From positions 115,686,368-115,750,367 of the forward strand of contig NC_058337.1 in NCBI RefSeq assembly GCF_905475395.1: 64,000 nucleotides of DNA, given 5' to 3'. Below the pieces are notes generated by a model. The model saw only the letters and a list, made by a program, of their open reading frames with translations, was not told where the DNA came from and searched no databases. The DNA comes from Chrysoperla carnea. Lineage: Eukaryota > Arthropoda > Insecta > Neuroptera > Chrysopidae. How positions within the stretch are numbered: the stretch's first letter is position 1; each line of letters starts with the position of its first letter. Positions 55,066-64,000 of the stretch are shown one piece after another. The translations under genes were made by a program, and so were the position numbers.

Positions 55066-55793
55066 ACATATCCAAATTTTATCCAATTTTGATCAACCAA
55101 GTATGTAATCCTACTAAATTTGGGTCATACTTTTCAAATTTGTCATCAAAATTAACATAGCTCTAATAGGTTTCAAGAATGTGGAGACCTGGTACCGAAA
55201 TCAAGCACATGAGTGATCGCTACCGAAAAACAAACATCACAGCTGAAAAGAATGACCCAAAATTAGTGGGTTTCAAAAAAAATTCCAATAAGATCGGATG
55301 AAATTTGCCAGTGTTATCAAAAAAATCGAATTTTTTAACTTTATGACGTCATCAGAATCCAAAAAATTAAATTTTGCTCTATCATATCTAAATTTTATCC
55401 AATTTTGATCAACCAAGTATGTAATCCTACTAAATTTGGGTCATACTTTTCAAATTTGTCATCAAAATTAACATAGCTCTAATAGGTTTCAAGAATGTGG
55501 AGACCTGGTACCGAAATTAAGCACATGAGTGATCGCTACCGAAAAATAGACATCACAGCTGAAAAGAATGTCCCAAAATTAGTGGGTTTCAAAAACAATT
55601 CCAATAAGATCGGATGAAATTTGCCAGTGTTATCAAAAAAATCGAATTTTTTAACTTTATGACGTCATCAGAATCCAAAAAATTAAATTTTGCTCTATCA
55701 TATCCAAATTTTATCCAATTTTGATCAACCAAGTATGTAATCCTACTAAATTATGTCATATTTTTCAAATTTGTCATCAAAATTAACATAGCT
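55066..55793 (+). repeat. Tandem 316-bp satellite-like repeat, array 2 (about 2.3 units)
   Basis: AATGACCCAA at 55251 and AATGTCCCAA at 55567 give a 316-bp period. The three copies of AATTTTATCCAATTTTGATC and AATTTGTCATCAAAATTAAC are nearly identical. Each unit contains the palindrome TGACGTCA. No coding sequence is present. Confidence 0.85.
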
Positions 55794-57296
55794 ACGACTT
55801 TTGCAGTTTATTGGCACGTGATTTTCGCAGTTCATTGACAATTTTATTAAAATTTCTTCTTAAATTTCAAAGTTTAAGTTATGTTTTTTTTTTAATTTTA
55901 AATTTACAAATTTTAATGGCCTTTCCTTTTTAGAAAAATAGTAACATTCGTAAAACTTAACGACAACTTTGTGTTCTGGAAAATAAACAATATAAATTAA
56001 AAACTTAATTAGGATAAATTTAAACTTCAACATTTATGTATGTTATAAAACTTTAAATAGAAAATAAGAAAAAAAGTATAAGGAAATTGGCTCATGACCA
56101 ACAATAATCAATCATTAAATAAAAATCATAACGCGTGTATTCACTTTTATGTGAAAGTGAACTAACTTCAATGGAATTGAACTAAGAGAGTTCTCAATAC
56201 ATTTCTACGAATCAGTAATAACGTAATTTGCACTATATAATTAAGATCATTTCGTTTTTATTAATAATAAGAAAGTATACTTATATTTCTTTTTAAGTAA
56301 AACCAAAAGAAAAAAGTGTGATATGGACTCCACATGAATTCCTTGTACAGTTGTACGCTTATAAACATACGAAGTCAAAATAAATCATAGAATAATATAA
56401 CCTATCGGAAAATATATTCAGGGATAGTAAAAACTAGCTCGACCCGTACCCGTGGCTAAAAACAGGCTGGAGAAATAATATATAAGTGATACAAAAATTT
56501 ACTTTCTTTTTATTTATAGGCATTTTTATTACAGATAAGATATAAAAATTACATAATGAACAAAATTAAATCTTTATGATATTTCTTTAGCCTGTTTTTC
56601 CTAAGCGGTCCATTTTTAGACCGTTAGTCTATTTTTTGTCCGTAATCAGCACTATAAGTTTGAAAATGAGGGGTAAATCATGAAATTCGATAAAGGAATA
56701 AGATAATAATTCGATATTCTATATCGATACGTACAAACTAGTTTAAGATAATCCATAAAAACCAAGTTTTTATCTTTCTTTGTTTAAATTTTTTTTAACG
56801 AAACTCAATTTTTAACGTTGCCATGAGTCTGCTTGAAAAGTTTCAGCTCGATTGGATCACGGGAAAATGGTTAAAAAGTGAACCAAAGGTTTTTAGGCGG
56901 ACTAGCAGACACTACGATTTAAAAGAAAATTAGTAAAAAGTCAAAGAAGATTCGGGGATGCTTAAAATGAATATTTCCATTAAAAAAGACAAAAAGTATA
57001 TTTTTTCGCGATTGCAATACTTCCTTTACTTTTTACAAGGAAGTACAAATTATATATTAATAACTGCGCACTTTTTTATTTATTTAAAAGTAAGTTTTAT
57101 AAAATATATAGGCCAGGCTATAAAAAGTATTCGATTAAAGTATGGCTTACACTTTAAACCGGTCTCTTAGCTTTATGGAAACGGGTTTGAGCTGAAAATT
57201 CTGAGGAACCAAAATGTGTAACCAAGCAATAAAGTGATCATGATCAACAAGTGTTTGAGAAGTGTACTATTTAATAATCATATCCAAACATGGAAA

Positions 57297-57480
57297 TCAG
57301 ATGAAGAATTCTCACTTCACGAATAGAAAAGTGTAGTTGGTTTTTACAGTTGGTTTACTAGTAAACGTCTTTACTAGTATCTAAGATACGAACGTTTAAA
57401 ATTCCTAATTAAAGAAGGAGAAATATATCTACTATGGACGTCATAGTTGAGTATCGCCACAGAGATTACATATAAAACTT
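57297..57480 (+). repeat. Partial copy of the 17378-17995 element family
   Basis: CAGATGAAGAATTCTCACTT, then AGAAAAGTGTAGTTGG and TTGAGTATCGCCACAGAGAT match 28431-28560. An insertion-like segment (TTTACTAGTAAACGTCTTTA) separates the blocks. Confidence 0.55.
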
Positions 57481-59537
57481 TGTTTTGCAAAAAGAAGTTT
57501 TGCAAATTTTGTCATGGTATCAATCTAGTTTTACATCTTTATGGGTAATATGGCCAATTCGACATCAGGATTATTTCCTATTGGTTGTACGATCATTTTA
57601 AGTTTATCGCCGTGTCTTTATTCATTCATTCTTATATTGTATGCTCAATTTTTTTGCACATGAATGTAGTTAATTCATTCATTGCGTTTTAGTATTTACA
57701 ATGATTGTAAGCATGCCATTATAAAACATATTGGTAAGTACTATTGCGCGCGTTTGAATGAAGTGTTAATATTTATAAGTCAGTCTACTAAGCATCGCAC
57801 ATCACTTTATTGCTACGCGATGCGCGATATATGTTTGGTAAAACCAAATAAAAGTAATAATAAGTAGCGATTGTGTGTGCGCGACCAAGCAAATCAAGTA
57901 TTTAAAATACTGTGTGGTTATTTATAAAATTAATAAAAATTACGCATTAATTTTAACAAAAACCGCTCACTCACTCATTCGCTTGTTCGTTCGCTCCTCT
58001 AAACATATGCGTGTACATTTATTTTAACTAACAATAAATCAAGGTCAAGTTAATTTGCTATCATATTAAATTTCTGCCATTTCAAATTTTTTTAATATAT
58101 TCAATTAAATTCATATTTCAGGGAATTAACTCTTTGCTGCCATTGTTAAAGATTTTATAATACAATATATGATTATTTAATTGCTAATGCCTCTAATAGG
58201 ACAAGATGACAGATCAAGGTATACCCTTTGCTCCCTTCTACTTAGGAGCCTCGAAGAGGAACTAAAAGTATATGGGCTAGAAACCTTTTTTAGGAATTAT
58301 TTTAAGAGGACTTAATATACCGTGAGACACCACGATTTTTTTGAATGATGCATGTTCATACTTGTGAGTGGCTTCCTTTTGAGGAGTCTAACAAACTTTG
58401 CTTTACGAAAAGGCTGCATAGAGGAAAGTTTCGTAGACTAGTCAAAAGAAAGTCACTCACAAAGTATGTACCTATTCATCATTTAAAGAAACCCGTTCGG
58501 CTATTTCACTCCTTATTGAAATTAAGCAGGGACAAAGTGCGTCTTGCACCCAAGAGTGGATGTGTTATTAACTGAGGCAAAGCACTATTAAAGGAACCTA
58601 ATTTCTGTCGGGTAAATTTAAGTTACATTCTTTAATTATAAAAATGCCATACAGCAACGGCCAAGCTGTCTGGAATTTGTAATTTATAATGCTTAAAGAA
58701 CATGAAAATATCAGCAATTTTTGCACCTTCTTCAGAAATGTGCACCAGTGAAAGCATAATAAGCGTAAATATTTCCAGGTTCCATGAGAAGCAAGCACCG
58801 TAACCACAAGACCACAGACTCATGTGCGGAGAATACTAATTAACAATTCGAGATAATTAACTAGCCGCGCGGAAATGAATATAGTTGCAATAAAAATATA
58901 GTAACTTCACATTACCTATTAAGGGTTTAATTCATACTGTAAAATATTTGTGAGTATTTAATAATATTGACTCGGTGATCGAATCTTACATATTAATGTA
59001 GATTGATTGACGCTTCTCTATTGAATTCCTTTCCTATTCACATACGATTTCAAATCCATTTATTGAAATTCCAAGGTTTTTCTAACAAGCATAAAAATAT
59101 TAATTCATATATTTTGATTATAAAGTAATTTGAAAATTCGAAACTTTAATCCTTGTATCATTTAATTTTAATGCCATTGAGCGATAGTAAGTTTTAAATT
59201 TTTGTTAAGTTGGGATCTTATTGTTATTTTCTGCGTTAATATAAACGACATTCTGGTAGCTTAAAAATCGAAACATAGAAATCGAATTACTTGCTTTCTA
59301 TAAATTTAGCACAGAATCATAGAATCACTTCATTATGGGCTTTATTCGGCCGAACTGAGCGCTCATTTAGTTTACTGCACCCAATATATTTTTGAAAAAA
59401 ATTAATTTTCGATTTATGTAGTGGAGTGTTTATGCAGTTAATGAAGTGATATGTTAAGCTGTATAATAAATTGAGATGAGATAGTAAATTACTCAAAAAG
59501 TGTGTATAGGTGTATTTCTATGAGCACAAAACCATAG

Positions 59538-59608
59538 GCATCGTTGGTTCAGTGGTAGAATGCTCGCCTGCCACGCGGGCGGCCCGGGTTCGATTCCCGG
59601 ACGATGCA
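59538..59608 (+). tRNA. tRNA-Gly (anticodon GCC)
   Basis: A complete 71-nt cloverleaf. Acceptor GCATCGT pairs with ACGATGC; D stem GTTC/GAAT; anticodon stem CTCGC/GCGGG with loop CTGCCAC (anticodon GCC at 59570-59572); T arm CCGGG-TTCGATT-CCCGG; discriminator A. The pol III A box lies at the D arm and the B box GGTTCGATTCC in the T arm. Compared with the Drosophila gene as I recall it, the last acceptor pair is T-A instead of G-C, a compensated change that argues for function. No intron. Confidence 0.97.
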
Positions 59609-59689
59609 TCACATATTTTTAATTACAGACAGGATAAATCTCCCATTACTTTTACACCCCCGAACCAAAACGAGGCGTGTTTTCAATTT

Positions 59690-59855
59690 GACCACTATTT
59701 GTGTGTCTGTGGCATCGTAGCTTCTAAACTGGTTAATTCATTTTTTTAATTCTAAATGGTAATTTAAGGGAAAGAGTGCTTAGGTATGTTTCAAGGGCTT
59801 CGTACCCGAACAAATAAAAAATAGGCGATTATCTTAAAAATCGGTTCAGTTTAGG
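59690..59855 (+). repeat. Half copy of the palindromic repeat family of 18.3-18.9 kb
   Basis: TCTGTGGCATCGTAGCTTCTAAAC..., GGTAATTTAAGGGAAAGAGTGC, TTAGGTATGTTTCAAGG and AAAATCGGTTCAGTTTAGG correspond to the outer and inner parts of the palindromes. Confidence 0.5.
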
Positions 59856-60843
59856 GAGAGAAAAGAACAGAATCTGTGGGGAGTTTTTAAATTTTGTAAA
59901 TGTCACTTGTATATTTCAATAATACTAAATTAATATTGTACGTAATTATTACGTACTCTATTTTATCAAATACAAAATACAATTATTTGAAAAAATAATA
60001 AATAATAAATAAACAAATAATAATAGCCTTTGGTTTGATGAATTGTTTAATAAAAATTATTTATGATTATTTTTTTACGATATATTTACGGTAATTTTAT
60101 CATGAAGCCAGTGATAGATATTTTATTACGAAATTAGTTAACATAAATTAAAATAAAAAAAATTTAATGTCCATATTCAATGTTGAATAAAACATAATAG
60201 TTCATAAATCAAATTGACTATTGTTTAGGCTTTTGGCAGTTGAAAATTCGTACTCTTGCTACGATTCTGACGGTGGCTAGATATGCTAGTTGTTATCCTT
60301 GAAAAAGATTCTTTATGCGGATAAGAAATTTAAGCTTTCATTTAGCTCTAGGAGCACATTTTCAGCATTTTTCGTTAACAGATACAAGTTTTTAATAAAT
60401 AATAAGTTTATTTATTAAAAAAGATTCTTTAAAGTTGTTTTTTTTTTTAAATATCTTTTGAAGAAATTTCAGTGGGATGATTATTTCAGAATATATAGGC
60501 TTTTAAAATCAGAAATGCCAATTTTTCTTGGAAAGCGAATATCTTTATCCAAAATGTTCATGTGGGAATTTGGGAATTTGATAGATCCTTTTCAAGAAAA
60601 ATAAACAAACTTTCGTGTGTTCTTAGCAGATTTATTGTAAAATAATTTTTTAAATTTCGGTACGGCTATAAACTTTATATAATATTTAGGGATAATACTT
60701 ATCACCTCTCCAACCCTCCGTAAAAAGCGGCAAGGGATGCTATTGTGTTTCTAAATTCGATGATTTTTCGCAGAGATACAACTGTTTGAAATTTATATAA
60801 AATTTTGTGTTTTAAAAAATTTGCCTTTAAAACTTTTGAAGAC

Positions 60844-60907
60844 TACCCTGGTGGAGAATAATTCTTAAAAACTTACTCTTTCTTATAATATTTTTTCCAC
60901 CAGGGTA
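60844..60907. repeat. 64-bp perfect-stem hairpin, possible miniature element
   Basis: TACCCTGGTGGA (60844-60855) and TCCACCAGGGTA (60896-60907) pair over 12 bp around a 40-base loop. If the outer TA is a target duplication, this is a 60-bp internally deleted Tc1/mariner-like scrap. Confidence 0.45.
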
Positions 60908-62160
60908 TATTTAATTTTATTCTTTTAGCTTACATATAGAGGTCGCGTGATCCTCACAGTTATAATTTTTTTTTTACAATATTAGATTAAAAAAATTTTA
61001 CTTTCTTATATTTATAATAAAATTAACATATAAATGATATTATTAGAAAACTTGATTGATGAAAATTTTTAAAGATAATTAAATTGCAAGTAAGAAATAT
61101 GTAATCACGTTATATTGTAGTGTTCATTGCATGACCTAAGCGCCAAGCATATTAAGTCGTGTATAAGTTTGTATGTAATAAATTTTGATTATATTGCTAA
61201 GCAAGTTCAAAGTATATATTTTCAAATAATATAATACTGTGAATAGTTTAAGTCAAAAGTTAAGTTATAAATATTTGCATATAATTTACACCTTCACAAC
61301 TTTTACATCAGTCATAATAAATGAAAAAAACACGACTTTGATCTTTGGTTTCTAACTAAAATAGCTAAAATACCGTTACATAAGTCTTACTGGATGGTAT
61401 TGAAACTTCGTCGAGACAGGGTAGGTAAATGAAAATGATAATAAATACGTATCAGAAAAAAACCTCACTTAAGTACACTTTAATGCACTTAAAAAAATTC
61501 CAGGCGGTTTATATGTGTGCAAAACATGTAGTCTACAGAACGGAGGGGAGTATGGTTTCGTGAATAACACTCTTACTTAACTTTGCAAATGGCTTCATTT
61601 CTTTCAGTGTAACCTTAAACGTTTACATTTACGAAAACTTTGGAAATTGGGGCGTTTTCAATGTGCAAAACGGAAAACGTGTCAATTAAACGACCTATTG
61701 AAAAAGTATGAACAACCTTTTGATTTCTTCTTGAAGGCAAGATAAATGAATATAACAAGAGAAAATAATAGTGGCCTACAAAAATATTGGGTCGTTTAGC
61801 GTGACATCTTCCCCCAACATGTCGGAAAAACGATGACACGAAAATTTATTAACAACCGGCTAATTTTTACAGACTTGAATGAGAAAATTGAATGCTCTTA
61901 TTGGCCTACAAATTTCATGAGCCGTTTCTCAGACCTACGCCTTAAGCATGTCAGTTTAACAATTAAGTTTAAGGAGCCCTGCCCCAATATGTTTAAATAG
62001 CCCTGCATAGTCTTCGTTTTATAATTAAAATTGATCTCGCAATTTTCGTGAAGCTGAGACCAAAATTGATTTTCACTTCTTCTATAGTTAAAAATTATAC
62101 GGAATCCTAAATAAAAGGTAAACAAACCAAATGAACTTAAATCTACAGTTTTTGATTATA

Positions 62161-63187
62161 CTGGGTGTTCCAAACCACCCGTCCAGGCTGATTATTCTGA
62201 ATAGTTTTCAAAAAAAATTGAAACGAAAAAACACGTATCAAATATTTTTTGAAACTCTATCTAACCATACCAAAAACACCCTCCACCCTCAACCCCTGTT
62301 AGGGGTAGGGGGTGTAACTTGAAAAAATCAAATGGTAACCCCTATTTTTTTCTGCAGATTTGAATTCTTCAGAAGAAAAGACAAACATTTTGTCTAAGAA
62401 ATTTTTCCCGATTTTCGGTAAATCACGCTACAATCGACAAAAATCGTTCTTTTAGATTTGGCATTAGAATTGCAGTTCAAGTGAAGGCGAGAAAAGTTTT
62501 TTGAGTCGAGAATAGTTATTTTCAATTTTGTTTTTGTTTTTTTGAAGAAAAGACTATTCTGTTTTGTTTTTCATATTTTATTATGATTTAGAAAAATTAT
62601 TTTTGTAAAAATGTTTTTTTTTATTTTGGAAAGTCTGAAAAAAAATTAAATCTAAAATGATTCATATCTAATTCTTTCTAAGAGCTTTATTTAGTATCCT
62701 CCCAATTGTCTAGTGGTTTATCTCAATTACCGCAATTCGACATTTTCGCTTCTCTTTTATTTTCGTTGAATTTCTAACTTTTGTGTTGCTTTTGTTTTGT
62801 TTTTGTTTTGGTTCTGTGTGTTTGTGTTTTTATTTTTTTTTACTTTTTCGTTTTGATTTTTGTCATTGAACGGCGCAATTCTTATGCCAAATCTAAAAGA
62901 ACGATTTTTGTCGATTGTAGCGCGATCTACCGAAAATCGGGAAAAATTTCTTAGACAAAATGTTTGTCTTTTCTTCTGAAGAATCCAAATCTGCACAAAA
63001 AAATAGGGATTTCTATTTGATTTTTTCAAGTTACACCCCCTACCCCTAACAGGGGTTGAGGGTGGAGGGTGTTTTTGGTATGGTTAGATAGAGTTTCAAA
63101 AAATATTTGATACGTGTTTTTTTGTTTCAATTTTTTTTAAAAACTATTCAGAATAATCAGCCTGGACGGGTGGTTTGGAACACCCAG
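62161..63187. mobile_element. 1.03-kb long-inverted-repeat element (CTGGGTGTTCC ends)
   Basis: Left arm about 62161-62480 and right arm about 62867-63187 are inverses at roughly 95% by eye (CTGGGTGTTCCAAACCACCC at the tips; AAAAATCGTTCTTTTAGATT inside). They surround a 386-bp T-rich centre. TATA occurs on both sides, consistent with TA insertion. There is no transposase frame. Confidence 0.8.
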
Positions 63188-64000
63188 TATAATGAGATTT
63201 AATTACGGAAATAAGAAGTTATTCAAATGTAATGTGTTTGTATTATGACGTATTTATTAAAATATTTTTGAATTTATTAATCAGATAATTATTAAACAAA
63301 GCGTTGTGGTGATATGCTGATTATAAATTTTTGTATGTACCGAAGCAAATATTTATTAATATAGATTAATAATTTTTAAATAAAAATTTGCAAAGAAAAC
63401 GTCATTAATTATAACGAATTTTCCAGATATAAAAAGTTTATGATACTCAAGTTAGCACGTATAATTTACAGTTATCAAAAACATTTGACAAAATATTTTT
63501 TATTAGGGTATTAAACCCATAGAGATACTATAACAATAGAATTCGCGAAGTGGTAGTGTCCGCATCTAGGATAGAAAATGCTACCGATTTTTACCGTATC
63601 TTAAAGTATCATATAGGAAATGATGCGGTAGTTTGGCAGCGTTTTCTCTTTTTCCTTCGGACACTCTCACTGTTCTCTTTCGCATTCTATTCTTATAATA
63701 TCCCTATGATTAAACCATTAAAGCATTTTAAAATGTAGATTTCTAAATGGAATGGAGTTTCTCAACTTTTATTATTGAAAAATCGGTTAAGCGCAATAAT
63801 GATTTTGAACAACTAGTGTTCTGTAACAAAAAAATCAAATTGATTATAATGTTTGAATTCGTGCTTCAATAGATCTTCATAGGATACCTACTCAACACGA
63901 CGTCCTTGATAGCTCTTTTTCCATTTCCCAATCAATGTCAAAATCAACTTTTTATACTTTATGCCTATATTTGGAACATTAAAAGCTATCTTTGTGCTAG

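Larger units (their letters stand above)
37531..59537. other. 22 kb without a supportable protein gene; transposon and repeat debris
   Basis: It should contain the noncoding first exon(s) and promoter of RB1CC1, which I cannot place. The open frames here are short and either AT-rich, palindrome mirrors or repeat remnants. Recognisable elements are listed separately. Confidence 0.6.
59609..64000. other. Right flank, AT-rich, without a supportable protein gene
   Basis: Apart from the repeats listed separately, only short AT-rich frames occur, none with a recognisable domain. Confidence 0.55.

Noticed and set aside
55066..55793. CRISPR-like array
   Set aside because: The units are 316 bp, continuous and without short repeats and spacers; this is a eukaryotic tandem repeat.
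58345..58575. 76-residue plus-strand frame (MMHVHTCEWLPFEESNKLCF…)
   Set aside because: No family recognised, no splice context and no supporting neighbour; probably chance or an old repeat remnant.
1..64000. Bacterial or viral gene cluster, defence system or endogenous virus
   Set aside because: No operon-like coding, no ribosome-binding-site pattern and no recognisable viral domain. The window is insect nuclear DNA with one spliced gene, one tRNA and repeats.

Overview
The window is a stretch of an AT-rich insect nuclear genome (roughly 70% A+T by eye). The evidence is a spliced animal gene with GT-AG introns, a eukaryotic tRNA-Gly, Tc1/mariner, P/hAT-like, Helitron-like and non-LTR remnants, and interstitial TTAGG, the telomere repeat of most insects but not of Drosophila. 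The order cannot be decided from the sequence.

The only protein-coding gene that can be supported is on the minus strand: the insect orthologue of RB1CC1/FIP200 (Drosophila Atg17), the scaffold of the ULK1/Atg1 autophagy-initiation complex. I could join 12 coding exons with consistent phases into 4611 nt (1536 residues plus stop). Eleven exons lie compactly between 2070 and 10678. The first coding exon, with the ATG at 37351, lies 26.6 kb upstream, beyond a giant first intron. That exon looks like an unrelated frame unless its end is joined to the ubiquitin-like exon at 10470-10678. The protein has an N-terminal ubiquitin-like domain, a long helical middle, an acidic/serine-rich linker, a coiled coil and the Claw domain. 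About 174 Ser/Thr-rich residues follow the Claw, which is the extreme C-terminus in human FIP200.

The giant intron (10679-37283) is a transposon graveyard. It holds several terminal-inverted-repeat elements with recognisable target duplications, a perfect fold-back made of two mariner 5' ends, a 251-bp element with P-like termini, a tRNA-derived SINE candidate, Helitron-like copies, a non-LTR fragment with a 12-bp target duplication, and a TTAGG array.

From 37531 to 64000 no protein gene is convincing. The region holds more inverted-repeat elements, a 315-bp R1/Jockey-type retrotransposon fragment inside an older repeat, a decayed 1.36-kb Tc1/mariner element with its TA duplication intact, two arrays of a ~316-bp repeat, one intact tRNA-Gly(GCC) at 59538-59608, and a 1-kb element with ~320-bp inverted arms. 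A noncoding first exon and the promoter of the RB1CC1 gene should lie in this region but were not located with confidence. A possible 3'-terminal exon of a plus-strand gene lies at the extreme left edge.
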